DNA of 64,000 nucleotides from Enterobacter sp. (GCA_022649305.1 JALCNW010000010.1:1-64000), one strand, 5' to 3'. Counted from the stretch's first letter, positions 38,911 to 49,271 are shown. Notes: generated from the letters alone by a model not told the origin. Numbers and translations are program-made.

Positions 38911-39480
38911 CTAACTGCGGCTCAGAACGCGACGCGCTTCGTTGTAGCGCTTCTTCCAGTAGGGCTCGTTCATGCTGGAGATCATCACACCACTGCTGGT
39001 GGACGCATGAACAAACTGGTCATTGCCGATGTAAATCCCAACGTGACGACCCGTTGAACCCGCACGGAACAGAACCAAATCGCCAGTACGCAGTTTCGTA
39101 CGCGAAATGGATTTACCCATTTCCTGCTGTTCATAAGTTGAACGCGGAAGGTCTAATCCAAATTGCTCACGGAATGTACGCTGTACGAAACCGGAACAAT
39201 CAATACCTTTTTTAGTGCTGCCGCCAAGGCGGTAACGCACACCTTTCCAGTCAGCATATTGATCCATAATTCGGGACTTAACGTCCAGATTACGCACCAT
39301 ATTTTCAAATTCATCCTGAGAGGCTTGCAGTGACGAGGCATCTTCCATGCCCACAACACGCGTCTCAGGATGCATATTCCTGGCGGTATTTGTCGAACTA
39401 CATGCAGACAGCAGTACCGCTACTGCTATTGCCGGGATTCCCCGCAAGATATATCTCAAAATCGGTTGAGATTTGACCAT
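38911..39480 (-). CDS. mepS: Murein DD-endopeptidase MepS (Spr), lipoprotein
   Basis: Outer-membrane NlpC/P60 peptidase that cuts D-Ala-mDAP cross-links to allow peptidoglycan growth. 189 residues (E. coli 188). Lipobox LLSAC with Cys27; catalytic Cys95 (GIDCSGFVQ), His146 (TGRHVGIY) and His158 (QFVHAS). Confidence 0.97.
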   Translation of the reverse strand: MVKSQPILRYILRGIPAIAVAVLLSACSSTNTARNMHPETRVVGMEDASSLQASQDEFENMVRNLDVKSRIMDQYADWKGVRYRLGGSTKKGIDCSGFVQRTFREQFGLDLPRSTYEQQEMGKSISRTKLRTGDLVLFRAGSTGRHVGIYIGNDQFVHASTSSGVMISSMNEPYWKKRYNEARRVLSRS

Positions 39481-39750
39481 GTTGATTATTTTCCCTTGAA
39501 GTCCTTAACGATAAAATTCGTTATAAAAATGCCAAACGTGACGAGACTAAATATCTGCGCACAATGAGACAATTCTTTATGGTCAAATCTGTGGTCTAAC
39601 GCACAAACTTATTCACCCTGAGAATAATTATCTCTGTGAGGCAAAACGAGTTCGAGATTAACCGATTGCCTTAGTCATTGCGAGTAAAAATATCCATTTT
39701 TTTATAAGAAATTGTGATAGTGAAAGTGATTAACCGGGATTGGACATAAA

Positions 39751-39895
39751 GGTGTTAATTTAGGTTAAAGAACGCACAACGCATTCATTTATATAATGAA
39801 TAGTATTACAAGAAGATGACATCTGAGGGCGTAATTGAGGGAAAGCCAGGCAGGGATCGAAAATGATCCCTGATGGATGGTGTTAATTTTGGTTA
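39751..39895. repeat. 17-bp direct repeat pair downstream of lpxT
   Basis: GGTGTTAATTTAGGTTA at 39751-39767 and GGTGTTAATTTTGGTTA at 39879-39895 differ at one base. The second contains the lpxT stop codon. Between them lie two hairpins: ATTCATT/AATGAAT (39783-39801) and CAGGGATC/GATCCCTG (39851-39872), the latter a possible lpxT 3' hairpin without a U-run. In the rest of the mepS-lpxT gap (39481-39750) I see only AT-rich sequence that should include the mepS promoter. Confidence 0.6.
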
Positions 39896-40609
39896 GTTAT
39901 TTGTTTTAATTTTGTTGCGTCGACCTGGCAGATAGCGATCGAAAACGGCAATCAAACGGTCGGACAACGGGGTCATTAAGCACCACGGCAGACCAATTAA
40001 TACGGCAGAAAGAGAGCCGACGGCAATATCAGTCAGCCAGTGCGCGCCAATCATTACGCGCGGGAAGGCGAAAACTACAACAATCATTAGACCAATAAAG
40101 AAGGCTTTTTTGCCGAAATAACGCAGCATGAATGCTGAAAAAATAAGCAGCATCATTCCATGATCGCCAGGGAAACTGTCTTTCGATGCATCCTTGGTGG
40201 AGATGTGCAGTAATTCACTGACGCGGTAAACATCGGGGAAAGAGAGCGTTGGGCTGGAACGCTTAACCGGCATCAGCCCCTGCGCCAGCTGATTAATCAC
40301 CACGGCGGTCAGCAGCATCACCAGGCCGATGATGATTATCCTGCGACGACCTGTGGCATCTTCTTTGAGCCAGAACGAGAGCATCAGGCCGCCCATTGCC
40401 AGCAGAGAGCAGCCGTCAAAGGCACGATTGTTGGTGATTGCCACCAGCCACAAGAATGCCTGGCTCTTTACCAACTGTTGGTTGAAGAAGTGAAAGATGC
40501 CGGTGTCCAGTGGCAACCAGAAGCCATGGTTGACGGGCAAAAACCAGGACAAAAACAGCGCCAGGCCGGCAGCATTAAGCAATAAAATCAGCGGAATTCG
40601 TTTAATCAT
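39893..40609 (-). CDS. lpxT: Kdo2-lipid A phosphotransferase
   Basis: Inner-membrane PAP2-family enzyme that transfers phosphate from undecaprenyl-PP to the lipid A 1-position in the periplasm. 238 residues from ATG 40609 (MIKRIPLILLLN); ATG 40615 is possible. PAP2 motifs: KRSSPTLSFP, SFPGDHG, RVMIGAHWLTD. Several TM helices. Same neighbours as in K-12 (mepS, yeiR). Confidence 0.94.
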   Translation of the reverse strand: MIKRIPLILLLNAAGLALFLSWFLPVNHGFWLPLDTGIFHFFNQQLVKSQAFLWLVAITNNRAFDGCSLLAMGGLMLSFWLKEDATGRRRIIIIGLVMLLTAVVINQLAQGLMPVKRSSPTLSFPDVYRVSELLHISTKDASKDSFPGDHGMMLLIFSAFMLRYFGKKAFFIGLMIVVVFAFPRVMIGAHWLTDIAVGSLSAVLIGLPWCLMTPLSDRLIAVFDRYLPGRRNKIKTNN

Positions 40610-40643
40610 AATCATATATAAGGCAGTTTAGTCGAGGGCAACG

Positions 40644-41630
40644 TTAATCGCCCGAACTTAAACGAAGCGTCAACAAGCTGGCCTGAAGTGCGTTCCAGTC
40701 GGTGTTAACCGCACTAATTAACTCTATTCGACTGTCCGGTGGGGCAACATTTTGCGTTTCTATGAAGAAATCCTGCCCTTGACGGTTGATCCGCACCAGT
40801 CCATCTGGCGTGCGCATGATGCCTTTAACGCGCTCGACGGGCGCGAGCCTTGCCCACTCCAGAATACCGATTGTGTCAAAGCGAGTATCGGCATCAAAGA
40901 TCCAGCCGCAGGCCTGATGGCCCTGGCCGCTATTCAGGCTGCGACGCCATCGCTGATGCTCCGGCAGGCTCAAGGCCGCCAGTCCTTTTTTGTTAGCATG
41001 ATGATGGGAATGTGCCGCGCTCGCGGGGAGTTCCGCAGAATTCAGTCGAGGCAGATCAAGCAGAGCATTATCGATGCAACCCTGCGTGGTCTGAACAAAC
41101 TGGCGGTCGTTGCCAGCGTGCTGCCACCAGCGCTCAAACGCTTCGCGGCTCTCCTGGGTGGCACGGTCGGCTTTATTCGCCACGATAATATCGGCCGAGG
41201 CCAGCTGGTCGCGGAAATTGTCATTCTGCACCGCTTTTTCATCAAGCAGCTGGCGAGGATCAAGGATACACAGCGTGGCGCGCAGATCGATCCACGGTTC
41301 ATAAACCGGTGCGGTAAGCAGATCGAGGATCTGCTTAGGGTGACCTAATCCAGTGGGTTCAATGATCAAACGGTCGGGCTTTCCCTGACGCAGCAGCGTA
41401 TTCAACCCGACCTGCATCGGTAATCCATTGACGCAGCACATACATCCGCCCGGGATTTCCTTAACCAGCGCGCCACTGTCGGCAAGCAATGCGCCATCAA
41501 TACCGATTTCGCCAAATTCATTCACCAGCACAGCCCATTTTTCGGACGGATCTTTATTTGCGAGTAGATGCAGGATTGAGGTGGTTTTACCGCTACCGAG
41601 AAATCCGGTTACCAGGTTGGTTTTGGTCAC
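40644..41630 (-). CDS. yeiR: COG0523 zinc-binding GTPase YeiR
   Basis: CobW/G3E-family GTPase; E. coli YeiR binds zinc and hydrolyses GTP in a metal-responsive way. 328 residues from GTG 41630, as in E. coli. Walker A GFLGSGKT at 9-16, the metal-binding CxCC at Cys63-Met-Cys65-Cys66, NKAD guanine specificity motif, and a His-rich linker AHSHHHANKKG. A longer upstream frame has no family support. Confidence 0.94.
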   Translation of the reverse strand: MTKTNLVTGFLGSGKTTSILHLLANKDPSEKWAVLVNEFGEIGIDGALLADSGALVKEIPGGCMCCVNGLPMQVGLNTLLRQGKPDRLIIEPTGLGHPKQILDLLTAPVYEPWIDLRATLCILDPRQLLDEKAVQNDNFRDQLASADIIVANKADRATQESREAFERWWQHAGNDRQFVQTTQGCIDNALLDLPRLNSAELPASAAHSHHHANKKGLAALSLPEHQRWRRSLNSGQGHQACGWIFDADTRFDTIGILEWARLAPVERVKGIMRTPDGLVRINRQGQDFFIETQNVAPPDSRIELISAVNTDWNALQASLLTLRLSSGD

Positions 41631-41753
41631 GTGAGCTCCAGGAAAAAGGATAATGCGATGACAATTATCCGTAATCCTGGCGAAAAAGAACAGCAATGAG
41701 AAGGGGGAGGGCGAACGCGGAGCTACGCTGTTCGCCTTTAAACGCAAAAATCG

Positions 41754-43223
41754 TTAAATCGCCAGGGTGTCAATAATGGCCTGACGCGCACCGCGCTGGG
41801 CAATCAGCTGGTAAGCATGATTTACGGCTTCGACAAACTGCGGATTGGCAGGTAAATCGGTGCCGAATATTTCCGACAGCATCAGCAGCGCATTGACTCG
41901 CTCATTATCGTGGCTGGTTTCCACGCTGGCACGAATTTTATCGCTAAGCGGATCGCGAATATCAATGGCATTGCCCTTATCATCCACGCCGCTCACGTAG
42001 CGCATCCATCCCGCAACGCCGAGCGCCAGAAGCGGCCAGGCACTTTCACGCTGTAAATGCACCCGTACGCCTTCCAGCATCCGCTGGGGCAGTTTTTGAC
42101 TGCCGTCCATTGCGATCTGCCAGGTGCGATGCTGCAACGCCGGGTTGGCAAAACGGGCGATCAGGCTATCGGCATAAGCTGTCAAATCGACGTCGGTGAT
42201 ACGCAGCGTCGGCGCTTGCTCGTCGAGCATTAAACGGCGGGCCGCATCGCGAAAGGCGTCATCTTCCATACATTCATTAATATGGGCGTAACCGGCAAGA
42301 TAACCCAGATAGGCCAGAAACGAGTGGCTGCCGTTAAGCATCCGGAGTTTCATCTGCTCCCACGGCAGGACGTCCTGCACCATTTGCACGCCTGCGATTT
42401 CCCACTCCGGACGACCAGCAACAAAATTGTCTTCAATGACCCACTGGATAAACGGCTCACAGCTGATGGCGCAGGGGTCGACGATTCCGTTCAGCTCCTG
42501 GGCGATTTCTGCCAAAGACGCCTCGGTTGCGGCGGGCACAATCCGGTCCACCATCGTACCGGGGAAGCTCACGTGAGAGGCAATCCACTCCGCTAACTCC
42601 GGATCGCGCTTTTCAGCCATGCCAAGCACGGCATTTTTCACGACATGTCCGTTGTCCGGAATGTTATCGCACGACAACACCGTGAAGGGGGGCAAGCCAC
42701 GTTCACGTCGACGGTACAAGGCCTCGACAAGAATACCAGGCGCGGAGTGCGGCTCTGTCGGATGTTCCAGGTCGTGAACAATGCGCGTATTTTGCGTATC
42801 CAATGCTCCGGTTGCCGGATCAATGCAGTAGCCTTTTTCGGTAATCGTCAAAGAGACAATCGCCACCTGCGGTTCACAGAATTTCTCTATGATGGCCGCC
42901 AACGAATCGAGTTTTACATTCAGACATTCGTGCACCGCCCCAACGATAATCGGCTGATGACCTTCTGCACCTTTTTCCAGCACCGTAAACAGGTGGTTCT
43001 GGGCGCGGAGCTGACTCATGAGCACGTCACCGCTGAACAGACTGATCTCGCAGATACCCCAGTCGCCGCCTTTAGCATTCAACACGCGATTTGTTAACAG
43101 CGCCTGATGCGCGCGATGAAAAGCCCCGAAGCCAAGATGGACAATACGAGAGCGCAGCTGCTGGCGATCGTAACGCGGCTGTTGAACGTGGGAAGGGAGT
43201 GAGGCGGAAGCGATTGTCTTCAT
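41754..43223 (-). CDS. yeiQ: Mannitol-dehydrogenase-family oxidoreductase YeiQ (probable fructuronate reductase)
   Basis: NAD(P)-dependent polyol/hexuronate dehydrogenase, paralogous to UxuB/UxaB. 489 residues from ATG 43223 (E. coli YeiQ 488). N-terminal Rossmann region RIVHLGFGAFHRAHQA, then DNIPDNGHVVKNAVL and the family catalytic segment KLRMLNGSHSFLAYLG with Lys and the NxxH motif. In K-12 its function is uncertain. Here it diverges from uxuA, whose product follows fructuronate reductase in hexuronate catabolism, and the shared promoter has hexuronate-repressor-like sites. This supports a fructuronate reductase role, by inference. Confidence 0.88.
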   Translation of the reverse strand: MKTIASASLPSHVQQPRYDRQQLRSRIVHLGFGAFHRAHQALLTNRVLNAKGGDWGICEISLFSGDVLMSQLRAQNHLFTVLEKGAEGHQPIIVGAVHECLNVKLDSLAAIIEKFCEPQVAIVSLTITEKGYCIDPATGALDTQNTRIVHDLEHPTEPHSAPGILVEALYRRRERGLPPFTVLSCDNIPDNGHVVKNAVLGMAEKRDPELAEWIASHVSFPGTMVDRIVPAATEASLAEIAQELNGIVDPCAISCEPFIQWVIEDNFVAGRPEWEIAGVQMVQDVLPWEQMKLRMLNGSHSFLAYLGYLAGYAHINECMEDDAFRDAARRLMLDEQAPTLRITDVDLTAYADSLIARFANPALQHRTWQIAMDGSQKLPQRMLEGVRVHLQRESAWPLLALGVAGWMRYVSGVDDKGNAIDIRDPLSDKIRASVETSHDNERVNALLMLSEIFGTDLPANPQFVEAVNHAYQLIAQRGARQAIIDTLAI

Positions 43224-43286
43224 GAAATACACACCTGATTAACCATTAATTAACAACGCCAGTGTAAAGTTATATGACAGCAAATT

Positions 43287-43414
43287 AAATTGGTATGCCG
43301 TAAATATCCGGATTCTGTGAGTTCGATCAATCAATGTTGCGCGGTGGATTGACCATCATCACCAAGCATGTATGGTAGTCGTCATTGCGTTAACATATTT
43401 TGGTATAACAACTT
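43287..43414. promoter_or_regulatory. Two UxuR/ExuR-like operators between yeiQ and uxuA
   Basis: AAATTGGTATGCCGTAAA (43287-43304) and ATTTTGGTATAACAACTT (about 43397-43414) resemble the ExuR/UxuR consensus as I recall it, AAATTGGTATACCAATTT. The first has an intact left half, the second sits 14 bp before the uxuA start. One operator near each divergent gene suggests joint hexuronate induction. Confidence 0.6.
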
Positions 43415-43428
43415 GAGAGGGTGTGGCA

Positions 43429-44619
43429 ATGGAACAAACCTGGCGTTGGTACGGACCGAACGATCCGGTTTCTCTTGATGATGTGCGTCAGGCTGGCGCA
43501 ACGGGCGTTGTGACAGCATTGCACCATATTCCAAACGGTCAGGTGTGGCCGGTGGAAGAGATCAAAAAGCGTCAGGCTATTCTGGCGGAAAAGGGCTTAA
43601 CCTGGTCAGTCGTAGAAAGTATTCCCGTCCATGAAGATATCAAAACGCATTCCGGTGAGTACGAGACCTGGATTGCTAACTATCAGCAGAGCATTCGTAA
43701 CCTCGGAGCCTGTGGTATTGATACGGTGTGCTACAACTTTATGCCGATTCTTGACTGGACGCGTACCGATCTTGAGTACCAAATGCCGGACGGTTCAAAA
43801 GCGCTGCGTTTCGACCAGATTGCCTTTGCGGCATTCGAACTGCATATCCTCAAGCGTCCGGGTGCCGAAGCGGATTACTCTGCGCAAGAGCTACAACAAG
43901 CGCAGCAGTGGTTCAACGACGCAAGCGATGCGGATATCGAAAAGCTGACCCGCAACATCATTGCCGGTCTACCCGGTGCGGAAGAGGGTTATACCCTGGA
44001 TCAGTTCCGCGCGCGTCTGGCGGAATATGGTGACATCGACAAGAATCAGCTGCGCGAAAATATGGCTTACTTCCTGCGGGCGATTGTTCCGATAGCTGAA
44101 GCCTGCGGTTTACGCCTGGCCGTCCACCCGGACGATCCACCGCGTCCTATCCTGGGCCTGCCGCGTATTGTTTCAACGATTGAAGATATGCAATGGCTGA
44201 AAGAGACCGTTGATAGCATCAACAATGGCTTCACCATGTGTACCGGTTCGTACGGTGTGCGTGAAGATAACGATCTGGTGCGCATGATCGAAGCCTTTGG
44301 CGATCGTATTCACTTCACCCATCTGCGTGCGACCTGTCGTGAAGATAACCCAAAAACCTTCCACGAAGCGGCTCACCTGGGCGGCGATGTGAATATGGTG
44401 GCAGTAGTTGATGCGATTCTTGGGGAAGAGCAACGTCGTAAGCAGGCAGGTGATTTGCGTCCGATCCCATTCCGTCCGGACCACGGGCACCAGATGCTGG
44501 ACGATCTTCGCAAGAAAACGAATCCTGGTTATTCGGCGATTGGTCGACTAAAAGGGATGGCGGAAGTGCGCGGTGTTGAACTGGCGCTCAAGATGACGAA
44601 ATATCCAGAACTGTTGTAA
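43429..44619 (+). CDS. uxuA: Mannonate dehydratase
   Basis: Converts D-mannonate to 2-keto-3-deoxygluconate in glucuronate catabolism. 396 residues (E. coli 394) from ATG 43429 ([16 protein letters not shown]) behind GAGAGGG. Family signatures: [62 protein letters not shown]. In K-12 uxuA is in the uxuAB operon far away; here it pairs divergently with yeiQ. Confidence 0.96.
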   Translation: MEQTWRWYGPNDPVSLDDVRQAGATGVVTALHHIPNGQVWPVEEIKKRQAILAEKGLTWSVVESIPVHEDIKTHSGEYETWIANYQQSIRNLGACGIDTVCYNFMPILDWTRTDLEYQMPDGSKALRFDQIAFAAFELHILKRPGAEADYSAQELQQAQQWFNDASDADIEKLTRNIIAGLPGAEEGYTLDQFRARLAEYGDIDKNQLRENMAYFLRAIVPIAEACGLRLAVHPDDPPRPILGLPRIVSTIEDMQWLKETVDSINNGFTMCTGSYGVREDNDLVRMIEAFGDRIHFTHLRATCREDNPKTFHEAAHLGGDVNMVAVVDAILGEEQRRKQAGDLRPIPFRPDHGHQMLDDLRKKTNPGYSAIGRLKGMAEVRGVELALKMTKYPELL

Positions 44620-44639
44620 CCAGAATGGTTGTAAAAAGA

Positions 44640-44664
44640 AACCCGGCGAAAGCCGGGTTTTTTG
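44640..44664. terminator. Bidirectional terminator between uxuA and yeiP
   Basis: AACCCGGC-GAAA-GCCGGGTT, GNRA tetraloop, T-run after and A-run before. Confidence 0.92.
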
Positions 44665-44665
44665 T

Positions 44666-45238
44666 TTAGTCTGCGCGACCCATGTAACGTTTTTCTTCGA
44701 TATGGATGCGGATCTTCTCGCCAGCGGACAGGTATTCAGGAACCTGTACCACCAGACCTGTGGTCAGCGTGGCGGGTTTGTTACGTGCGCTCGCTGACGC
44801 GCCTTTGATGCCAGGGGATGTTTCGACGATTTCCAGATCGACCGTCTGTGGCAGCTCCAGCGCCAGCAGCTGGCCGTCCCAGGTCAGAACCTGCATATCC
44901 GGCATGCCACCTTCAGGAATAAACAGCAGCTCATCTTCAATCTGATCTTTGGTGAAGATGTAAGGGGTGTAATCTTCTTTATCCATGAACACGTATTCGT
45001 TGCCGTCAATGTAGGAGAAATCAACGAAGCGACGGGTCAGGGTCACGGTATCAACAATATCATCGCCTTTAAAACGCTCTTCAACCTTCAGCCCGCTACG
45101 GACATCGGCAAAACGCATTTTGTACAGCGTTGCTGCGCCACGGGCGCTCGGGGACTGAACATCGATATCTTTCACAATCAGCAGTTTGCCGTTGTAGTTC
45201 AGTACCATACCTTTCTTAATTTCGTTCGCTCTTGGCAT
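44666..45238 (-). CDS. yeiP: Elongation factor P-like protein EfpL/YeiP
   Basis: EF-P paralogue that relieves ribosome stalling at proline-containing and related motifs. 190 residues from ATG 45238, equal to E. coli; an upstream 32-codon extension is unsupported. The tip of the beta3-beta4 loop carries Arg33 ([10 protein letters not shown]) where canonical EF-P has its modified Lys, the defining difference of the EfpL subgroup. KOW-like and two OB domains. Confidence 0.95.
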   Translation of the reverse strand: MPRANEIKKGMVLNYNGKLLIVKDIDVQSPSARGAATLYKMRFADVRSGLKVEERFKGDDIVDTVTLTRRFVDFSYIDGNEYVFMDKEDYTPYIFTKDQIEDELLFIPEGGMPDMQVLTWDGQLLALELPQTVDLEIVETSPGIKGASASARNKPATLTTGLVVQVPEYLSAGEKIRIHIEEKRYMGRAD

Positions 45239-45403
45239 TGCAATAATCCTGTTTACGGAGAGGTAAAAAATATCGCGCCAAATTACTCGTGCGCGGCCTT
45301 TCAGGCAAGAGGAATTCGTGGCTTTTGCTATCAATACACAAAAGGTGTTACTGTGCGCCCGATGCCCGACTACACGGGCTTCAGCTAATGACAGAGAGTG
45401 CTT

Positions 45404-45658
45404 ATGGATTGCCGTCCAGACTGTGGCGCGTGCTGTACTGCGCCGTCCATTTCAAGCCCCATTCCGGGGATGCCAGATGGCAAGCCTGCCAACACGCGTT
45501 GTATCCAACTTTCCGAACATAACCTGTGTCATATTTTTGGTTCGCCGCTGCGTCCGCAAGTGTGCGCTGGGCTTCAGCCTGCAAAGGATATGTGCGGCAA
45601 CTCGCGTGAACAGGCGATAACGTATCTTCTTGAATTAGAGGCGCTTACCGCGCCCTAA
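45404..45658 (+). CDS. yeiW: YkgJ-family cysteine cluster protein
   Basis: 84 residues, matching E. coli YeiW in length and start ([11 protein letters not shown]). Eight cysteines at 3, 7, 10, 11, 33, 42, 54 and 64 make a putative Zn/Fe-chelating fold (UPF0153/YkgJ). Function unknown. The last four bases overlap the convergent setB stop. Confidence 0.9.
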   Translation: MDCRPDCGACCTAPSISSPIPGMPDGKPANTRCIQLSEHNLCHIFGSPLRPQVCAGLQPAKDMCGNSREQAITYLLELEALTAP

Positions 45659-46836
45659 ACATCTTTGATGCGTGTCAGGCAGCCGACCGTAATGATGCAC
45701 ATGACCAGCGCAATCCAGAACACCGTGTGATAGCTCCAGATTTCCGCCACGATACCCGCAAGCGACCCCGCAATAATCCAGCCGACGCGCGTAGTATTGG
45801 TATAAAGCGTGGTTGCTGCTCCTGCCTGACCCGGCATCAAATCCTGGAAGTAGAGCATACCGATGCCTGCAAGAATGCCGATATAAATGGCGTTCAGCAG
45901 TTGTAAAGCAAGCAACAAGACTGGCGTATGAACCGTTAGCATCCCCACGTAAAACAGCAGACCCGCCACGACCGCAATGCGCATCAGGAAACGTTTACCG
46001 AAGCGTTTAGCGTAATAACCTGCAATCAGCATAGTCGGGATTTCCAGACCAGCCGCCGTGCCCATCATTATGCCCGCTAATTTTTCCGGTAGATGAAGCT
46101 CATCTATAATAAACAGAGGCATATTGATGATATAGAGGCTGTTGGTGCCCCACATCAGCGTACAGATGGTAAACAGAAGCAAGGCATCGCGACGATTACG
46201 GCGCGGAGCTTCCAGCGTCCCCGTTGCCAGTTTCGGTTCTTTACGCATCGTCGGCAGGAAAAACCACACCATCACGCCGCACACCACAAAGGCGACAGCA
46301 GCGCTGAGATACATCGCCGTAAAACCAAAACCCATTGCCAGCGCATACGCCAGCGGCGGGCCAATGACCCACGCCAGAGAAACCTGGGCGCGCAGAATAG
46401 AGCTGAACATCACCGCTTCGCGGCCAGTATGGTCTGCATGTTCGCGCGCAAGGGCAAACATCTGTGGGTTAGCGGTCGAACCAAAACTGCTGAGGAACAC
46501 GCCGACAAACAGGAGAACGAAATAGTTGCGGTTCCAGGCGAACAGCAGGCACGCAAAGACGCCAAGCAGACAGCAAAAAACGATCAGACTTTTACGATCG
46601 CCTTTTCTATCGGAGCGGCCGGCCAGAAACTGGCTAACCAGGATGCCGATGATGGCGCTACCCGTGAAAAAGAAGCCAACCATCGCCGGGCGAGCGTGGA
46701 CTTCGTTAGTCAGGAATAAACTGAGCGTTGGTGTTTGTAACGCACCGGCAATACCCGTGAGGAAGGCAACAATCAAAAACGCCGATGACGTCAAATCAAA
46801 TGGCTTTGGTGAGGCGGCAGCGGGGGAGTTGTGCAT
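45655..46836 (-). CDS. setB: Sugar efflux transporter SetB
   Basis: 12-TM MFS sugar exporter of the SET family; in E. coli it effluxes lactose and glucose and affects chromosome segregation. 393 residues, as in E. coli. Signatures: [10 protein letters not shown] loop 2-3 motif, [41 protein letters not shown]. Divergent from the fru operon. Confidence 0.95.
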   Translation of the reverse strand: MHNSPAAASPKPFDLTSSAFLIVAFLTGIAGALQTPTLSLFLTNEVHARPAMVGFFFTGSAIIGILVSQFLAGRSDRKGDRKSLIVFCCLLGVFACLLFAWNRNYFVLLFVGVFLSSFGSTANPQMFALAREHADHTGREAVMFSSILRAQVSLAWVIGPPLAYALAMGFGFTAMYLSAAVAFVVCGVMVWFFLPTMRKEPKLATGTLEAPRRNRRDALLLFTICTLMWGTNSLYIINMPLFIIDELHLPEKLAGIMMGTAAGLEIPTMLIAGYYAKRFGKRFLMRIAVVAGLLFYVGMLTVHTPVLLLALQLLNAIYIGILAGIGMLYFQDLMPGQAGAATTLYTNTTRVGWIIAGSLAGIVAEIWSYHTVFWIALVMCIITVGCLTRIKDV

Positions 46837-47101
46837 GTTTCTGTATCAGTGATTTGAAGAAGGGCGGAGTTTACGCCGCCTGTCAGAAAATAAACAGATG
46901 TTGCGGTCAATTTCGCCACGAAAAATCAAAATGGCATTTCAGGTTAGATGTTCAAGCTGAACATTGCTGAAGTGAGCGGTTTTGCATGGTTTTAGCATCA
47001 GCAAAAAGAGAGGGGTGGATGAAAAATGTGCTGTATATCTAAGTTCTGAAACGAGAAATGTAACTTTTCTTGCAAGGTTCAGCAGAAAGCGCAAGACTTC
47101 T
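46837..47101. other. setB-fruB intergenic region, setB side
   Basis: Non-coding. It contains a GC-rich inverted element (GGCGGAGTTTACGCCGCC) near 46863-46880 just upstream of setB. No gene or further assigned element; the fru control elements start at 47102. Confidence 0.5.
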
Positions 47102-47113
47102 TGAAACGTTTCA
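47102..47113. promoter_or_regulatory. Cra (FruR) operator 1 of fruBKA
   Basis: TGAAACGTTTCA, a perfect 12-bp palindrome matching the Cra consensus. Fructose 1-phosphate relieves Cra repression. Confidence 0.88.
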
Positions 47114-47157
47114 GCGCTATCTTGCCTTATCTAACGAAGTAAGTTAGCGCATTTTTT
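47114..47157 (+). terminator. Candidate attenuator hairpin in the fru leader
   Basis: GCGCTA (47114-47119) pairs with TAGCGC (47145-47150), with an inner CTTAT/GTAAG pairing, directly followed by A and six T. It lies between the two Cra sites and before fruB. Confidence 0.4.
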
Positions 47158-47168
47158 CTCATAGAAGC

Positions 47169-47180
47169 TGAAACGATTCA
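47169..47180. promoter_or_regulatory. Cra (FruR) operator 2 of fruBKA
   Basis: TGAAACGATTCA, matching the Cra consensus, 23 bp before the fruB ATG. E. coli fruB also has two Cra sites. Confidence 0.88.
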
Positions 47181-47202
47181 ATTTCAGCACGAGAGGAGAG
47201 CC

Positions 47203-48333
47203 ATGTTCCAGTTATCAGTGCAAGACATTCATCCGGGCGAGCAGGCCGGTAATAAAGAAGAGGCCATCCGCCAGATTGCAGCCGCCCTTGTGCAGGCAGG
47301 CAATGTGGCAGACGGCTATGTTAACGGCATGCTGGCGCGTGAACAGCAGACCTCTACCTTCCTGGGTAATGGTATCGCTATTCCGCATGGCACCACCGAC
47401 ACCCGCGATCAGGTGCTGAAAACCGGCGTTCAGGTTTATCAGTTCCCGCAGGGCATTCTCTGGGGTGAAGGTCAGGTGGCTTATGTGGCTATCGGGATTG
47501 CCGCCAGCAGCGATGAACACTTAGGTTTGCTGCGTCAACTGACGCACGTGCTGAGCGATGATTCTGTTGCTGAGCAGCTGAAATCGGCCACCACAGCAGA
47601 AGAACTCCGCGCATTGCTGATGGGTGAGAAGCAGAGCGAAGCGCTGAAACTGGATAACGATACGCTGGCCCTGGACGTTGTCGCCTCCGACCTGGTGACG
47701 TTGCAGGCGCTGAACGCGGGACGCCTGAAAGCCGTAGGCGCGGTTGATACCGCATTTGTGGTTCGCGCCATCAACGATAAACCATTGAATTTAGGCCAGG
47801 GTATCTGGCTGAACGACAGCGCCGAAGGCAACGTGCGCAGTGCCATCGCGGTAAGCCGTGCTGCCACTGCATTTGACGCAGAAGGCGAAAATGCAGCGCT
47901 GCTGGTGACCGTGGCGATGGCTGACGATCAGCCGGTTGCGGTGCTCAAGCGCCTGAGTGACCTGCTGCTGAACAATAAAGCTGACCACTTGCTGAACGCC
48001 GACGCCGCTACGCTGCTGGCGTTGCTGACCAGCGATGACGCGCCAACTGACGACGTGCTGAGCGCTGAATATGTGGTCCGTAATGAACACGGTCTGCATG
48101 CCCGTCCGGGCACGATGCTGGTGAATACCATCAAGCAGTTCGAAAGCGATATTACCGTGACTAACCTTGATGGTTCCGGCAAACCGGCGAACGGTCGCAG
48201 CCTGATGAAGGTTGTTGCATTGGGCGTGAAGAAAGGCCATCGCCTGCGTTTCTCCGCACAAGGTCCTGATGCTGAACAGGCGCTGAAAGCGATTGGCGAT
48301 GCCATCGCGGCAGGTCTTGGGGAGGGCGCATAA
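47203..48333 (+). CDS. fruB: Fructose PTS diphosphoryl transfer protein (EIIA-FPr)
   Basis: Cytoplasmic phosphocarrier: N-terminal EIIA-Fru with His62 (IPHGTTDTR), a central linker domain, and a C-terminal HPr-like domain with His299 (HGLHARPGT). 376 residues, as in E. coli. Start behind GAGAGGAGAG. Couples to fruK by TAATG overlap. Confidence 0.97.
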   Translation: MFQLSVQDIHPGEQAGNKEEAIRQIAAALVQAGNVADGYVNGMLAREQQTSTFLGNGIAIPHGTTDTRDQVLKTGVQVYQFPQGILWGEGQVAYVAIGIAASSDEHLGLLRQLTHVLSDDSVAEQLKSATTAEELRALLMGEKQSEALKLDNDTLALDVVASDLVTLQALNAGRLKAVGAVDTAFVVRAINDKPLNLGQGIWLNDSAEGNVRSAIAVSRAATAFDAEGENAALLVTVAMADDQPVAVLKRLSDLLLNNKADHLLNADAATLLALLTSDDAPTDDVLSAEYVVRNEHGLHARPGTMLVNTIKQFESDITVTNLDGSGKPANGRSLMKVVALGVKKGHRLRFSAQGPDAEQALKAIGDAIAAGLGEGA

Positions 48334-49271
48334 TGAGCAGACGTGTTGCTACGATAACCCTCAACCCGGCCTATGACCTGGTCGGCTTTACACCTGAAGT
48401 GGAACGCGGTGAAGTGAACCTGGTGCGGACCACCGGCCTGCATGCTGCGGGTAAAGGGATCAACGTTGCTAAAGTGCTTAAAGATTTAGGCATTGATGTG
48501 ACCGTGGGCGGTTTCCTCGGTAAAGACAACCAGGACGGTTTCCAGCAGTTGTTCAGCGAACTGGGCATTGCTAACCGTTTCCAGGTGGTGCAGGGCCGTA
48601 CCCGCATCAACGTGAAGCTGACCGAAAAAGACGGTGAAGTGACCGATCTTAACTTTTCCGGATTTGAAGTCACGCCTGCCGACTGGGAACGTTTTGTTAA
48701 CGATTCTCTGACCTGGCTCGGCCAGTTTGACATGGTCTGCGTGAGCGGCAGCCTGCCGTCCGGCGTCAGCCCAGAAGCGTTTACCGACTGGATGCTGCGT
48801 CTGCGCAGTCAATGTCCGTGCATTATCTTCGACAGCAGCCGTGAAGCACTGGTTGCCGGTCTGAAAGCCGCACCGTGGCTGGTTAAGCCAAATCGCCGCG
48901 AGCTGGAAATCTGGGCTGGCCGTAAGCTGCCAGAATTAAAAGATGTGATTGAAGCAGCCCATGCGCTGCGTGAGCAGGGTATCGCTCATGTGGTGATTTC
49001 TCTGGGTGCGGAGGGCGCGCTGTGGGTTAACGCGTCTGGCGAATGGATTGCCAAACCACCGTCGGTGGAAGTTGTCAGCACTGTAGGTGCAGGAGATTCA
49101 ATGGTTGGCGGTCTGATTTATGGCCTGCTGATGCGCGAATCCAGTGAGCATACGTTACGTCTTGCTACCGCTGTTGCCGCCCTGGCCGTCAGCCAGAGCA
49201 ATGTTGGTATTACCGAACGTACCCAGTTGGCCGCGATGATGGCGCGCGTTGACTTACAACCTTTTAACTAA
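48333..49271 (+). CDS. fruK: 1-phosphofructokinase
   Basis: PfkB-family kinase converting fructose 1-phosphate to fructose 1,6-bisphosphate. 312 residues, as in E. coli. PfkB signature 1 region GLHAAGKGINVAKVLKDLG; signature 2 VSTVGAGDSMVGGL with the catalytic Asp. Start overlaps the fruB stop by one base. Confidence 0.97.
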   Translation: MSRRVATITLNPAYDLVGFTPEVERGEVNLVRTTGLHAAGKGINVAKVLKDLGIDVTVGGFLGKDNQDGFQQLFSELGIANRFQVVQGRTRINVKLTEKDGEVTDLNFSGFEVTPADWERFVNDSLTWLGQFDMVCVSGSLPSGVSPEAFTDWMLRLRSQCPCIIFDSSREALVAGLKAAPWLVKPNRRELEIWAGRKLPELKDVIEAAHALREQGIAHVVISLGAEGALWVNASGEWIAKPPSVEVVSTVGAGDSMVGGLIYGLLMRESSEHTLRLATAVAALAVSQSNVGITERTQLAAMMARVDLQPFN

